Assembly (NCBI GenBank): GCA_026390075.1
Contig: JAPLGP010000060.1
Coordinates: 1-61,476 of the forward strand
DNA: 61,476 bases
Direction of reading: 5' to 3'
Origin: Campylobacterales bacterium
GTDB lineage: Bacteria > Campylobacterota > Campylobacteria > Campylobacterales > Sulfurimonadaceae
Position numbers and translations under genes: made by a program
Part shown: piece by piece, positions 26,483 to 36,507 of the stretch
Layout of the letters: the number at the start of each line of letters is the position of its first letter
How positions within the stretch are numbered: position 1 is the stretch's first letter
The notes under the pieces: generated by a model
Told to the model about the DNA's origin: nothing
The model's database searches: none
What the model saw: the letters and a program-made list of their open reading frames with translations, nothing else

Positions 26483-28454
26483 CACTCTTCTCACTATTGT
26501 TTTTATGGCTATCTTCTTTAGACATTTTAGCGTCTTGTTTTAACTCTTCTTCTATCTCATTTGTAACATTCGAAACTTTTGATTTTATATCATTTTCTTT
26601 TTCAAAATGTATGATGATATCTCTCACTTCTTCGCCAGTTATATTCTCTTTATCATAAAGAAGTGCAACAATTTTTTCGATAGCACCTTTGTACTCTTTA
26701 AGTCTTATGAGAACAGCTTCATAACGCTCAGCTAAAGATGATTTAATATAATCATCCATACTCTCAGCCATCTTTTCACTATATTCACGACTTGATTGTT
26801 GTCCACCACCCAAAAAGGAGTGTCTCTGTTTTTCCAAAACCATAAGTCCAGCAACATCACTCATACCATACACTTGAACCATTGATTTTATAATCTCTGT
26901 CGCTCTTTCTAAATCATTTCCTGCACCAGTAGAAATTTCACCGATAAACACCTCTTCAGCAGCGCGTCCACCGAGTAAAACATCTACTTCTGCCCAAAGT
27001 TCATGACGCTGCATCATAAATTTATCTTCTTCTGGTTTGTTAAGAGTATAGCCAAGTGCCGCTAATCCACGAGGAACAATAGAAACTTTAGATACTTTCT
27101 TAGCGCCATCCGTTGTTTCAGCTAAAAGAGCATGTCCACTCTCATGATACGCTACAATTTTTTTCTCTTTAGGATTAATACGGCGAGACTTTTTAGCAAG
27201 TCCAGCGATTGCTCGCTCCACTGCTTCATACAAATCTTTTTGTTTTACAGTTTTTTGGCTTTTTCTACCCGCTAAAAGTGCTGCTTCATTTACAATATTT
27301 GCTAAATCTGCACCAGCAAGTCCAGCTGTGAGACGAGCAACCTCTTCAAGCTCAACATCAGAGTCCATTTTTACACTCTTAACATGCACTTTGAGTATTT
27401 TTATACGACCTTGGAAGTCTGGCTTGTCAACTAAAACTTGTCTATCAAAACGCCCTGGACGAAGAAGTGCTTGGTCAAGAACTTCTGGTCTATTTGTAGC
27501 CGCTAAAACAATAACTGGAACATCTGTTCCAAAACCATCCATTTCAGCTAAAAGTTGATTAAGTGTTTGTTCTCTTTCATCATTTCCACCCATCATGCCA
27601 CCAGCAGCACGACTTTTACCAATCGCATCTATCTCATCTATAAATATTATACTTGGAGCATCTTTTTTTGCTTGTTCAAACAAATCACGAACACGCGCCG
27701 CACCAACGCCCACAAACATCTCTATAAAACTAGAACCGCTTACAGAAAAAAATGGAACATCTGCTTCACCTGCGACTGCTTTTGCCAAAAGTGTTTTTCC
27801 CGTTCCAGGGCTTCCAACCAAAAGTACGCCTTTAGGAATTTTTGCACCAATTTCGACATATCTTGCAGGATATTTTAAAAAATCAACAATCTCTTGAACT
27901 TCCTCTTTTGCCTCTTCAACACCAGCCACATCATCAAACTTCGTTTTTGGTTTTTCTGAGTTAACCATCTTTTTAGAATTACCCATTCCCAAAAGACCAC
28001 TTCCCATACTTTTTTGCATTCTCCCTGCAAAAAACATCCAAATTCCAATAATCATCAAAAATGGAAAGAGCCATCCAAACATTTCAGTAAACCAATTTGT
28101 TTCACTAAAACCTTGGTACTGAATCCCTTGTTTATCTAATTCTTCTACAAATGTAGGGTCATCTTTTATGATTCTAGTCGTATAAACTTTTCCATCAGCA
28201 GATGTAGCTTTGATATAGCTCTGACCGATATCTACTTTACTAACACTTTTTGATGCTACTAAAGATTTCAGTTCTGAATAACTTACTTGTTTAACTCTTG
28301 TCCCACCTGCAGCAATGTTCTCTTCAACTCCAGCGCCCTCACCTATTACTACTTTAAAAAGTAAAATAACCACAATAGAAAAAATAGCGAATGTTATGAG
28401 CGGATTTTTGTTGAAAAAGTTATTATCATCTTTGTTTGAATTATTATTTGCCAT
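26472..28454 (-). CDS. ftsH: ATP-dependent membrane zinc protease FtsH
   Basis: This 660-residue protein has two N-terminal membrane helices flanking a periplasmic domain, an AAA+ module (Walker [15 protein letters not shown], Walker [12 protein letters not shown], second region of homology with [18 protein letters not shown]) and a peptidase domain with zinc motif HESGH. It degrades misfolded membrane proteins and short-lived regulators. prmA lies 19 bases upstream and the Psd-like gene overlaps downstream, forming a cheY-prmA-ftsH-psd-like run. Confidence 0.97.
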   Translation of the reverse strand: MANNNSNKDDNNFFNKNPLITFAIFSIVVILLFKVVIGEGAGVEENIAAGGTRVKQVSYSELKSLVASKSVSKVDIGQSYIKATSADGKVYTTRIIKDDPTFVEELDKQGIQYQGFSETNWFTEMFGWLFPFLMIIGIWMFFAGRMQKSMGSGLLGMGNSKKMVNSEKPKTKFDDVAGVEEAKEEVQEIVDFLKYPARYVEIGAKIPKGVLLVGSPGTGKTLLAKAVAGEADVPFFSVSGSSFIEMFVGVGAARVRDLFEQAKKDAPSIIFIDEIDAIGKSRAAGGMMGGNDEREQTLNQLLAEMDGFGTDVPVIVLAATNRPEVLDQALLRPGRFDRQVLVDKPDFQGRIKILKVHVKSVKMDSDVELEEVARLTAGLAGADLANIVNEAALLAGRKSQKTVKQKDLYEAVERAIAGLAKKSRRINPKEKKIVAYHESGHALLAETTDGAKKVSKVSIVPRGLAALGYTLNKPEEDKFMMQRHELWAEVDVLLGGRAAEEVFIGEISTGAGNDLERATEIIKSMVQVYGMSDVAGLMVLEKQRHSFLGGGQQSSREYSEKMAESMDDYIKSSLAERYEAVLIRLKEYKGAIEKIVALLYDKENITGEEVRDIIIHFEKENDIKSKVSNVTNEIEEELKQDAKMSKEDSHKNNSEKSDEK

Positions 28455-28473
28455 GCTCTTTTTTATTTCCTAT

Positions 28474-29298
28474 TTACTTTTTTAAAATAAGTGTTACCCA
28501 TTCATCCTGCGCAATTCTTTGAACTATTTCACAATCTTTATAAAAATTTAACACTTTTGTTTCATATTTATCTAATATTCCTGATAAAACTAGAATACCA
28601 TTTTCTTTAAGAGCATTTTTTAAATCTTTTGCTATAAAAGTTAGAACATCTGCTACTATGTTTGCTACGACTATATCATATTTTTTTGTACTAACAGAAC
28701 AAGAACCTTCCCATATATCTGAAAATGTCAAAGAGTTGATTTTTGCGTTTTCTATGCTATTTTCTACAGAAATAATATCTGTGTCACAAGCATCAACAAT
28801 AGCTCCAAGCTTCATTGCTCCAATTGCTAAAATCCCACTTCCACATCCTACATCAATAAGGGTGTCTCCACTTTTTACATAGTGTGAAATAGCTTTAAGG
28901 GAGGATGCAGTTGTTGGATGGTGTCCTGTTCCAAAAGCTAAAGCGGGATCAATAGCAATATTTATAAGCTCACTGTGAGGTGCATCCCAAGTAGGATGAA
29001 TATAAAATTTATCTATAACAAGTGGCTCTATGCTTTGTTGATAACTTTTTACCCAATCACTATTTTTGAGTTTTGTTAGTTTACATTCCAAGTCTATTGG
29101 CTCTTGTAAAGCTTTTTGAAGAGCTTCTGCAAATTGTTCTAATCCCCAAGCAATTGTGTCAAGTTCATCTTCACTTCGTATGATAAACCCATCCTCACTC
29201 TCTTCAAAACCAACTGGTAAAGTATCTGATAAGAAATCTAAAAAGAGTGAGTGATGTGACGAAACTTTAACTACTAATTCAAAGTAGTGTTCTTGCAT
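28474..29298 (-). CDS. prmA: Ribosomal protein L11 methyltransferase
   Basis: PrmA trimethylates ribosomal protein L11 using S-adenosylmethionine. The 274-residue protein has the N-terminal substrate domain and a Rossmann methyltransferase domain with DPALAFGTGHHPTTASSL and LIDVGCGSGILAIGA, then VVANIVADVL. It overlaps the cheY stop by one base and precedes ftsH by 19 bases, an order I recall from other Campylobacterota. Confidence 0.93.
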   Translation of the reverse strand: MQEHYFELVVKVSSHHSLFLDFLSDTLPVGFEESEDGFIIRSEDELDTIAWGLEQFAEALQKALQEPIDLECKLTKLKNSDWVKSYQQSIEPLVIDKFYIHPTWDAPHSELINIAIDPALAFGTGHHPTTASSLKAISHYVKSGDTLIDVGCGSGILAIGAMKLGAIVDACDTDIISVENSIENAKINSLTFSDIWEGSCSVSTKKYDIVVANIVADVLTFIAKDLKNALKENGILVLSGILDKYETKVLNFYKDCEIVQRIAQDEWVTLILKK

Positions 29299-29672
29299 TA
29301 TTCCGCAACACCCATTACAGCACCAAGTTTTTCTTTGAGAACTTGAGGTGTAAATGGTTTTACGATGTAGTTATTTACACCAGCTTTAAGTGCAGTAATA
29401 ACCTCTGCCTTTCCACCTTCCGTTGTTACCATGATGATTGGCAAGTCTTTAAAACGCGCATCTGCACGAACTTTTTTAACAAGTTCAAGACCATTCATCT
29501 CTGGCATATTCCAGTCTGTAATCAACATATCAATATCAGGATTTGCGTCCATCGCAGCCCAACCCTCAAGACCATCACCACCCTCTAAAATGTCTTTATA
29601 CCCAAGACGAGCTAAAGTGTTTTTAATAATACGACGCATTGTAGAGCTATCATCAACAACTAATAATTTCAA
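29298..29672 (-). CDS. cheY: Chemotaxis response regulator CheY
   Basis: This 124-residue single-domain receiver has all CheY residues: the acidic pair in LLVVDDSSTMRR, the phospho-acceptor Asp in LITDWNMPEMNG, the Thr in VTTEGG and the Lys in YIVKPFTP. It transmits chemoreceptor signals to the flagellar switch, so the organism is motile. It heads the cheY-prmA-ftsH run, an arrangement also known in Campylobacter and Helicobacter. Confidence 0.93.
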   Translation of the reverse strand: MKLLVVDDSSTMRRIIKNTLARLGYKDILEGGDGLEGWAAMDANPDIDMLITDWNMPEMNGLELVKKVRADARFKDLPIIMVTTEGGKAEVITALKAGVNNYIVKPFTPQVLKEKLGAVMGVAE

Positions 29673-29745
29673 TTAAAATCCTTTTTTTATAATATTGTCA
29701 GCAATTTTTGTGCCAAATAGTACCTAAATTTTGTTTGTTTTTCTA

Positions 29746-30456
29746 TTAATTTAAGAGTTTGAACATTTTTGCTAGGTCGAGTGTTCCCTCATAGTAAGCT
29801 TTTCCTATGATAACTCCATCCACCTCATTCGTCGCGATAAGAGCTTCTATATCACTTGCATCTTTGACCCCGCCACTGGCAATTGTACTGATTCCAGAGG
29901 CTCTTGCTATGTCAAGCGTGAACTCTACATTTACACCACTTAAAGTACCATCTTTACCTACATCTGTACAGATAATTGCTTGAACTCCGGCATGTGCAAA
30001 CTCTTTTGCCAAATCCGTTGCCCTCATACTGCTTACTTCACCCCAGCCTTCAACCGCTACAAAACCATCAATTGCATCAATTCCAACAGCTATTGGATAT
30101 TTTGAAGCCATTTCTCTCACAAACTGCGGATTTTTAACAGCGATTGAACCTAAAATGATTCTATCAATTCCGATTTCAAGCATCTTCTTAATCGTCTCTT
30201 CATCGCGAATGCCACCGCCGAGTTCTAACTTCACATTACAGTTTTCTCTTATTTTTATTATCTGTTCTAAGTTTTTTGGTTCACCTGCGAACGCACCGTT
30301 TAAATCCACTAAATGAACCCACTCTGCACCCATTTCTTCAAACTTTTTCACAAGTTCCCATGGCTCGTTCGAATAAATTTTTGCACTCTCCATAAGCCCT
30401 TTTGTGAGGCGAACTGCTTTTCCGTCTTTTAAATCTATCGCTGGGTATAAAGTCAT
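29746..30456 (-). CDS. hisA: Phosphoribosylformimino-AICAR-phosphate isomerase
   Basis: HisA isomerises ProFAR in histidine synthesis. The 236-residue TIM barrel starts with [15 protein letters not shown] (catalytic Asp) and has [26 protein letters not shown] and [13 protein letters not shown] with the second catalytic Asp. hisH ends 3 bases upstream, so the two are translated together. A near-match of the iterated motif (GGCATGTGCAA) lies in it near 29990. Confidence 0.95.
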   Translation of the reverse strand: MTLYPAIDLKDGKAVRLTKGLMESAKIYSNEPWELVKKFEEMGAEWVHLVDLNGAFAGEPKNLEQIIKIRENCNVKLELGGGIRDEETIKKMLEIGIDRIILGSIAVKNPQFVREMASKYPIAVGIDAIDGFVAVEGWGEVSSMRATDLAKEFAHAGVQAIICTDVGKDGTLSGVNVEFTLDIARASGISTIASGGVKDASDIEALIATNEVDGVIIGKAYYEGTLDLAKMFKLLN

Positions 30457-30459
30457 TGA

Positions 30460-31071
30460 TTATAATCCTATAAAATTTTCTAAAATTGCCAAACCATTTT
30501 TATGGCTTTTTTCTGGGTGAGGCTGAATGCCTAAAATATTTCCACATGCCACAGCAGAGGTAAACTCATAGCCATACGCAGTAGTTCCGATAATATCTTC
30601 TTTGTTCGCACAATTTACATGATAAGTATGCACAAAATACAAATAATGTTCTTCATCTAAATTTTTAAAAAGTGGATGATTTTTTGTAAACATTTTATTC
30701 CAGCCCATGTGTGGAACTTTAAGCGGTTCATCAAATTTTGAACTATCAAAAGCTTTTACATCCCCTTTTATAAGTCCTAAACCCACATGCCGACCAAATT
30801 CTTCACTGCTCTCAAAAAGGAGTTGCATTCCAAGGCATATTCCAAACATATACTTTCCGCTTTGTGCAAATTCTTTAAGAGCTTCTACCATATTTCTCTC
30901 TCTTAAATGCTCCATCGCATCGCCAAAAGCACCAACCCCTGGGAGTATCAGTTTGTCGTAATTTTTAAACATTTGGGGGTCACTCTCAACAACCGTATCT
31001 TTACCTAGTTTGGCAAACGCATTTTGTACACTTGCCAAATTTCCCATGTTGTAATCTACTATCGCAATCAT
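30460..31071 (-). CDS. hisH: Imidazole glycerol phosphate synthase, glutaminase subunit
   Basis: HisH releases ammonia from glutamine for HisF. The 203-residue class I amidotransferase has the nucleophile elbow GICLGMQLLFESSEE (Cys) and the His/Glu pair in GIQPHPEKSHKNG. Its ATG overlaps the stop of the upstream membrane sensor gene. It carries two motif copies: 30540-30551 (encoding VACGN) and 30783-30791 (encoding RHVG). hisF is not in the window. Confidence 0.95.
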   Translation of the reverse strand: MIAIVDYNMGNLASVQNAFAKLGKDTVVESDPQMFKNYDKLILPGVGAFGDAMEHLRERNMVEALKEFAQSGKYMFGICLGMQLLFESSEEFGRHVGLGLIKGDVKAFDSSKFDEPLKVPHMGWNKMFTKNHPLFKNLDEEHYLYFVHTYHVNCANKEDIIGTTAYGYEFTSAVACGNILGIQPHPEKSHKNGLAILENFIGL

Positions 31072-31973
31072 TCTTGAATTTTCTCTTTTGTATTTTTTAT
31101 ATAAATCGCCAAACTTATCAATAACATTGCAACTCCTGTAATTATAAACAAAGCATAAAGAAGCTTTTGAGGATCAGTAATTGCAAATTTAAAAACCAGC
31201 ATCAAGGCTTCGATGGACAAGGCAATGATGATTGAACCCAAAAACCGAACCATGGTTTTATGAACTCCAAATATATTTTGTTCTTTTGTCCTACCCATTA
31301 TCTCCTCTTCTATAAGAGTTTTTGCCAAATCAAAAATTGCTAAGGCTAAAGTAATTAGAATCGTTGCTTCAAATACATCTTTTATATTGAAATTTGCAAC
31401 TGAAATTTCATACAAAAAGAAGCTCTGCATTCCTTTAAAAAAGAGCAACATTGATACAGCAATAAGAGCGAGTGAAAACATAGCATAGGTGTATTTAAAA
31501 AATTTAGCAAAAAAAGAATCAAAAGTACTTAAATGTGCTATTTTTAGAACTTCTGCAAATGGCATATCTAAACAAGCTACATATTTTAAAGCTCCAGCTT
31601 CATCATAAATTGGTTGTGAAGCTGTAACTGTCAAATCCCTTGTAATAAGTGATGGATAAGGGTCTGTAATAGTACATCTTCCCTCTCTAACAGCTCTATA
31701 ATAGTACGCTCGGTCTGCACGAATTTTTCCAGCGTCTTCATCTATTTGCTTGTGATTAAGATAAGTTGGACTTACTTGAACACCGCGATGATCTAAAAGA
31801 TAAACACCCTCACAGCTTTCTAAATCTGCTTTGATTTTTAAAAGGCGTGGAACAATCATCTCCACTGAAATTGATGGTAATCTATTTGGAATATTTTTCG
31901 AAAAAAGATAACAAAAGTAGGCTCTAGCTTTTGTTCTACTGGTTGAGAAGTCTTGTATATCGGATGGAGTCAT
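31068..31973 (-). CDS. Membrane protein with an N-terminal PDC/Cache-like sensor domain
   Basis: About 301 residues from ATG 31973, supported by AGGAGAAGG upstream; a longer frame exists but would run into the divergent waaC promoter. Residues ~50-165 look like a Cache/PDC ligand sensor (GVYLLDHRGVQVSPTYL, DRAYYYRAVREGRCTITDPY, VTASQPIYDEAGAL). Four hydrophobic segments follow. There is no kinase, GGDEF or methyl-accepting domain, so it may signal through a partner or act as a sensor-like membrane protein. It is translationally coupled to hisH, which is probably chance. Confidence 0.7.
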   Translation of the reverse strand: MTPSDIQDFSTSRTKARAYFCYLFSKNIPNRLPSISVEMIVPRLLKIKADLESCEGVYLLDHRGVQVSPTYLNHKQIDEDAGKIRADRAYYYRAVREGRCTITDPYPSLITRDLTVTASQPIYDEAGALKYVACLDMPFAEVLKIAHLSTFDSFFAKFFKYTYAMFSLALIAVSMLLFFKGMQSFFLYEISVANFNIKDVFEATILITLALAIFDLAKTLIEEEIMGRTKEQNIFGVHKTMVRFLGSIIIALSIEALMLVFKFAITDPQKLLYALFIITGVAMLLISLAIYIKNTKEKIQE

Positions 31974-32030
31974 GGGAACTTTCCTTCTCCTAAATTTGGC
32001 GTGATTATACCAAACTAAAACTTCCTTTGC

Positions 32031-32036
32031 TATAAT
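32031..32036 (+). promoter_or_regulatory. -10 box of waaC, implying a leaderless mRNA
   Basis: TATAAT at 32031-32036 lies 7 bases before ATG 32044. No Shine-Dalgarno is seen. An ATG at 32035 is inside the -10 box, so 32044 is the likely start. Confidence 0.5.
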
Positions 32037-32043
32037 GACAACC

Positions 32044-33078
32044 ATGAAAAAAGAGATAAAATGCATAGCTATAGTCAGACTTTCGGCACTTGGAGACATT
32101 GTAAACACGGCTGTTACTCTGCAGTTTATACGAGAAAAATTTCCACATGCCACAATTACTTGGATTACAGAAGAAGTTTTTGCACCTCTTTTACAAAATC
32201 ATCCACTTATTTCTAGTGTTCAAACAATCAATCTTAAAAAAATAAAACAAGAAAAAAGCTTCACACTTTTAAAAAACACCATTTTAAAACTTCGTTCTTT
32301 GGGTGAGTTTGATATTATTATCGACATTCAAGGGCTTTTAAAATCTGCTATTGTCGCAAGACTCATCGGAAAAAATACGCATGGTTTTGATAGCACATCT
32401 GCGAGAGAAAGTTTGGCTTCGCTTTTTTATAAAACCACTTCTCACATAAACTACGATGAAAATATAGTGAAAAGAAACTGTTTTTTGATTGCGGATGCCT
32501 TAGGATTTGAGATAAGTGATGCGATGCTTTTAAATAAAAGAGCTGTATTTCCTGCTACAAAAATTGAAGTTCCTCATGTGCCCGAGCGAAGCGACAAATG
32601 CCCTTGGGGTATCGATATTAGTAAAAAAAACATAGCAATTATAATCGGTGCATCATGGGAATCAAAAAAATACCCAAAAGAAAAAGTTGCTCAGCTTTGT
32701 GACGCATTAAAAGAAAACTGCCTCATCATTTGGGGAAGTGAAGCTGAGAAAAAAGATGGCATGTGGATTTGTGAACACTCCTCTTTTGCTACTCTTGCAC
32801 CCAAACTCTCACTACGCGAATTAATCTCTTTCATTTCAAATGTTGATTTACTCATAGGCAACGACACAGGACCAACACACATGGCATGGGCGCAAAATAT
32901 TCCATCCATCACACTCTTTGGACCAACAACCACTCGAATGATTTACGAAACACCAAAAAATATCGGCATAAAATCGCCATCTATCGTAAATATAGATAAA
33001 ATAAATAAAAATGATTTTTCCATTCAAGAAATAGAAGTAGATGAAATCGTGACTAAAGCAAAGGAACTATTAAACTGA
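32044..33078 (+). CDS. waaC: Lipopolysaccharide heptosyltransferase I
   Basis: WaaC adds the first heptose to Kdo in the LPS inner core. The 344-residue GT9 protein shows IAIVRLSALGDIVNT at the N-terminus, DIIIDIQGLLKSAIVARL, and the donor-site block LLIGNDTGPTHMAWA with SITLFGPTTTRM. The next gene overlaps by one base and encodes a lipid A acyltransferase, so this is an LPS operon. Two motif copies lie inside: 32141-32152 (FPHA) and 32758-32767 (GMWI). Confidence 0.92.
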   Translation: MKKEIKCIAIVRLSALGDIVNTAVTLQFIREKFPHATITWITEEVFAPLLQNHPLISSVQTINLKKIKQEKSFTLLKNTILKLRSLGEFDIIIDIQGLLKSAIVARLIGKNTHGFDSTSARESLASLFYKTTSHINYDENIVKRNCFLIADALGFEISDAMLLNKRAVFPATKIEVPHVPERSDKCPWGIDISKKNIAIIIGASWESKKYPKEKVAQLCDALKENCLIIWGSEAEKKDGMWICEHSSFATLAPKLSLRELISFISNVDLLIGNDTGPTHMAWAQNIPSITLFGPTTTRMIYETPKNIGIKSPSIVNIDKINKNDFSIQEIEVDEIVTKAKELLN

Positions 33079-33959
33079 TGGGTTTCAAACTCTTTTTACT
33101 TCTGGAAAATTTTTTAATGCTTTTACCCGCATTATGGAGAAAAACTTTTTTTTCACACCTTGCAACTTTGAGCTACTACGCGTCTAAAAGATACAGAGAT
33201 GTTTCCTATCAAAATCTTGAGTTTGCTTTTGATAATAAACTCAGCGAAGAAGAAAAAAAAGAGATTACAAAATACGCTTTTAAAAATCTTCTTTTTAACT
33301 TTTTACACGCCATGGAACTCCGCCATATGAGTAAAGATGCACTTGCAAAAAAAATAACTATACAAAATATCGAAGCTGTGCAAAAAGTCCATGCCGAGGG
33401 TCGTGCGGTTATTTATGTAACAACGCATTACAGCTCTTGGGAGCTTGGAGGGGCTAGTATCGGTGCTTTCATAGAACCTCTCATAGCTGTTTACAAAAAA
33501 ATGAAAAATCAAGTTTATCAAGATTGGCTGCTAGAAGCAAGAGGTTCTTTTGGAAATATCTCGATGGAAAAAACAAATGTCGTCAAGCCACTTGTAAGAA
33601 ACTTAAAAAGTGGTTTGGCATGTGGATTACTCATAGATACAAACATAAACCCCAAAGAGGGCGTGATGGTCAAGTTTATGGGCAAAAGTATAAGACAAAC
33701 CTCAACACCAGCTTATTTGGCAAGAAAATTTAATGCTGCAATTATTCCTGTTACTATGAGAACAGACGATGAAGAGAATTATACACTTATGATTTTTGAT
33801 GAAATTCCAGTTGAGAGAACGGAGGATGAAGCAAGTAACATCCAAAGGGCAACACAACTTCAAGCGGATTGGCTCACAAAACTAATAACAGATGAGCCAA
33901 AATTTTGGTTTTGGCTCCATAGAAGATGGAAAAATGACCATCCAGAGATTTATAACTAG
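33078..33959 (+). CDS. Lipid A biosynthesis acyltransferase (LpxL/HtrB family)
   Basis: This 293-residue inner-membrane protein has an N-terminal membrane helix and the HX4(D/E) motif as HYSSWE in VIYVTTHYSSWELGG, followed by the LLIDTNINPKEGVMVKFMGK block that matches the family's Q/N-binding loop. It adds a secondary acyl chain to Kdo-lipid A. It follows waaC with a one-base overlap. One motif copy at 33617-33626 encodes LACGL. It ends overlapping the convergent DUF1566 gene by 4 bases. Confidence 0.9.
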   Translation: MGFKLFLLLENFLMLLPALWRKTFFSHLATLSYYASKRYRDVSYQNLEFAFDNKLSEEEKKEITKYAFKNLLFNFLHAMELRHMSKDALAKKITIQNIEAVQKVHAEGRAVIYVTTHYSSWELGGASIGAFIEPLIAVYKKMKNQVYQDWLLEARGSFGNISMEKTNVVKPLVRNLKSGLACGLLIDTNINPKEGVMVKFMGKSIRQTSTPAYLARKFNAAIIPVTMRTDDEENYTLMIFDEIPVERTEDEASNIQRATQLQADWLTKLITDEPKFWFWLHRRWKNDHPEIYN

Positions 33960-34429
33960 AGTTTTAAAACACACAAAGTACGATATTTATTATCTCTTTT
34001 GCTTGTGCTATATCTTCCTAAATCAAAATCGCTAAACCAAGCTTCATTAAATCTATCTTCCGTTGAAGTCCAGTAAATCGCTTTTTGAACATTTTTAAAA
34101 GCATGTTTTACAGTTATTTGTTTACGAGAAAGTTCAAGAAGTGAAACTGATTCCTCTTTTGTTGGAACTCTCCACTCTTTATAACCAAGGTAATTACTAT
34201 TTTTACAAAATGCTTGTGCTTCATCAAAAGTCATTTGTGCAGAGGGTGTAGAGTCATAATAAATCTTTGCCTCTTTTTTGTCTAAGACTATCTCAGTTTT
34301 ATCATCTCTTTCAAAATTTTTATCTATGTTGTTGGAATCTCCGCCACCACCAAACGAAAAAGTTGGCATAAAAAATCCAAATACTACACTACTCAACATT
34401 ACGAACACAAAACTTAATTTTATCATCAC
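33956..34429 (-). CDS. Exported DUF1566 (Lcl C-terminal type) protein
   Basis: This 157-residue protein has a signal peptide (LSFVFVMLSSVVFGF) and a short glycine run, then a DUF1566 domain recognised by DEAQAFCKNSNYLGYKEWRV, PTKEESVSLL, IYWTSTEDRFNEAWFSDF and a final RTLCVLKL. Such proteins are secreted or surface-located; the function is poorly known and may involve binding. It has 12 bases to the upstream AI-2E gene, so it may be the last gene of the panB-ruvB-AI-2E-DUF1566 run. Confidence 0.8.
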   Translation of the reverse strand: MMIKLSFVFVMLSSVVFGFFMPTFSFGGGGDSNNIDKNFERDDKTEIVLDKKEAKIYYDSTPSAQMTFDEAQAFCKNSNYLGYKEWRVPTKEESVSLLELSRKQITVKHAFKNVQKAIYWTSTEDRFNEAWFSDFDLGRYSTSKRDNKYRTLCVLKL

Positions 34430-34441
34430 ACAACCCCTTTT

Positions 34442-35482
34442 TTAATTTTTACACTCTTTACTTCTAGCCTCAAAAAGCTTTAAGATAGTTAAGAAAAACG
34501 CTGTAATCGCAGGCCCTAATATCATTCCCCAAAAGCCAAAAGTTGACAACCCTGCTATGATAGCAAAAAAGATTACCAACTCATTCATTCTAGCATCATC
34601 TTCTTTTAAAAGTCTTTTATTTATCTCTTTAATTACTAAGGGTTTCATAAATGTGTCTGCGATGATAGAAATAATTATGATTGAATACAGAGCAATAAAA
34701 ATTGCATTTGAGCTATTTCCAGTTGAGAATTCATAAGTCATAAATGGAAGCCACATAAGCGCTCCGCCCACAACAGGAATCAAAGATGCAAAGCCATACA
34801 TAATTCCAAAAAGAAGTCCATTGTAACCCATAAGAGAAATTGCCACGCCAAAGAGTACTCCTTGAAACATTGCATTCACTATGATAGAATAAAACACAAC
34901 GCTCATAACTGAAGAGAGTTCATTTGAAAGAAGTGTGCTATCATCGACTGACATTTGGACAACGCGTTTGAGAAAAGCAACAATATGCGTGCCATTATAC
35001 TGAGCAAAAAAGTAAAAAATAATGACTAAAAAAGCATTCTTTAAAAATCCAGCACTGAATGCACCTATTTTTCCTGTTACAAAAAGTGCATTAGAAGTAA
35101 GAGAGTTTATATTTATATCTTTCATGCTATCGGCGATATAAGGCTTTACAAAGGCTAAATACTCAGGTGGGTTTGTTATGATATTTTTTATATAAACTTC
35201 TAAATTTGTAAAAGCTTCTGCGTCAAGAGAGTTAAGTTTTATCGTTAATGTAGTTAAGAAGTAGCCAAGTGGAGCAAAAAACAGAATTGCCAATAAAAAA
35301 CTAGAACCTAAAGTTGCCAATAATTTATGCTTAAAAAGCTTTTCAAAATAACATTGAACATCAGAAGTTGAAATAGCTAAAAGTGCAGCAATAGTTATAA
35401 CCAATAAAAATGGAGCATACAAAAGGTACATCCAATAAAGAGAAGTTGCAAATAGTATGGCGATAAAATATTGTGATTTCAT
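34442..35482 (-). CDS. AI-2E family (PerM/YdiK-like) membrane transporter
   Basis: This 346-residue protein has about eight membrane helices and the AI-2E exporter signature with a hydrophilic region after the second helix pair, and [21 protein letters not shown] and [17 protein letters not shown] near the end. Members export diverse small molecules; the autoinducer-2 role is true only of some. Its ATG overlaps the ruvB stop (ATGA), so it is co-translated. Confidence 0.85.
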   Translation of the reverse strand: MKSQYFIAILFATSLYWMYLLYAPFLLVITIAALLAISTSDVQCYFEKLFKHKLLATLGSSFLLAILFFAPLGYFLTTLTIKLNSLDAEAFTNLEVYIKNIITNPPEYLAFVKPYIADSMKDININSLTSNALFVTGKIGAFSAGFLKNAFLVIIFYFFAQYNGTHIVAFLKRVVQMSVDDSTLLSNELSSVMSVVFYSIIVNAMFQGVLFGVAISLMGYNGLLFGIMYGFASLIPVVGGALMWLPFMTYEFSTGNSSNAIFIALYSIIIISIIADTFMKPLVIKEINKRLLKEDDARMNELVIFFAIIAGLSTFGFWGMILGPAITAFFLTILKLFEARSKECKN

Positions 35483-36495
35483 GAAAACACTCCTTCTTTT
35501 TCTTCTGGAAATGCTATATTTAAAACATCATAAGTCATTTTTGTAGCCTTTCTTCCTTTGGCAGTTCGCTCTAAATACCCGTTTGCAATCAAGTAAGGTT
35601 CTAAAACATCTTCAACCGTACCTTCATCTTCACTCAGTGATGCGGCTATTGTACTCAGACCCATTGCTTTTCCATTTGCAGAAACTAAAAGATTTAAAAG
35701 CCTTATATCCATCTCATCAAATCCATGAGAATTGATGCCTAACTCATTCAAAGCATATTTTGTTCTCGAGTGCTGAATATCGCCCTCATTTGCCACATCA
35801 GCAAAATCCCGAACACGACGAAGAAGACGAAGAGCAATTCTAGGAGTTCCACGACTTCTTTTGGCAATCTCAATTGAAGCTTCATGAAGTATCTCTTTAT
35901 CAAGTTTGAGTGAAGCTTGTATGATAATCTTTGATAACTCTTCAGGTGTGTAAAACTGCATTCTAAAACTCATACCAAACCTATCGCGAAGAGGGTTTGA
36001 AAGCATTCCAGCCCTTGTTGTCGCACCGATGAGAGTAAAACGGGGTAAATCTATTTTAACTGTTTGAGCGGCTGGTCCACTTCCGATGATAATATCAATA
36101 CGAAAATCTTCCATAGATGAGTAAAGTATCTCTTCAACCGCGGGTGAGAGGCGATGAATTTCATCTATAAAAAGTATATCGCCCTCTTCTAAGTTTGTAA
36201 GAAGTGCAGCTAAATCTCCACTTTTTTCTATCATCGGAGCAGCTGTGACTTTGATATTTGCACCCATTTCATTTGCTATGATAAGTGCTAGAGTTGTTTT
36301 TCCAAGTCCTGGAGGTCCAAAAAAAAGAACATGGTCGAGCGCTTCGTCTCTTTTTTTACTCGCTTCTATAAAGACACCAAGATTTTTTTTAATTTGCTCT
36401 TGCCCTATGTATTCACTCCAAACATCAGGACGAAGTGATTTTTCTGAACTCTCTTCTTCTGCACTAAACTTTTCTATTTCTACTAATCTTTCCAT
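35479..36495 (-). CDS. ruvB: Holliday junction branch-migration ATPase RuvB
   Basis: This 338-residue AAA+ motor has [19 protein letters not shown] (Walker A), [12 protein letters not shown] (Walker B), the sensor segment [20 protein letters not shown], and a C-terminal winged helix ([16 protein letters not shown]). It drives branch migration with RuvA in recombination and repair. panB ends 12 bases upstream. Confidence 0.97.
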   Translation of the reverse strand: MERLVEIEKFSAEEESSEKSLRPDVWSEYIGQEQIKKNLGVFIEASKKRDEALDHVLFFGPPGLGKTTLALIIANEMGANIKVTAAPMIEKSGDLAALLTNLEEGDILFIDEIHRLSPAVEEILYSSMEDFRIDIIIGSGPAAQTVKIDLPRFTLIGATTRAGMLSNPLRDRFGMSFRMQFYTPEELSKIIIQASLKLDKEILHEASIEIAKRSRGTPRIALRLLRRVRDFADVANEGDIQHSRTKYALNELGINSHGFDEMDIRLLNLLVSANGKAMGLSTIAASLSEDEGTVEDVLEPYLIANGYLERTAKGRKATKMTYDVLNIAFPEEKEGVFS

Positions 36496-36507
36496 ATTTC
36501 GGCCAAT

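Noticed and set aside
31974-32153. N-terminal extension of the Cache-like membrane protein across the waaC promoter
   Set aside because: It would overlap the start of waaC on the opposite strand; ATG 31973 has a strong ribosome binding site.
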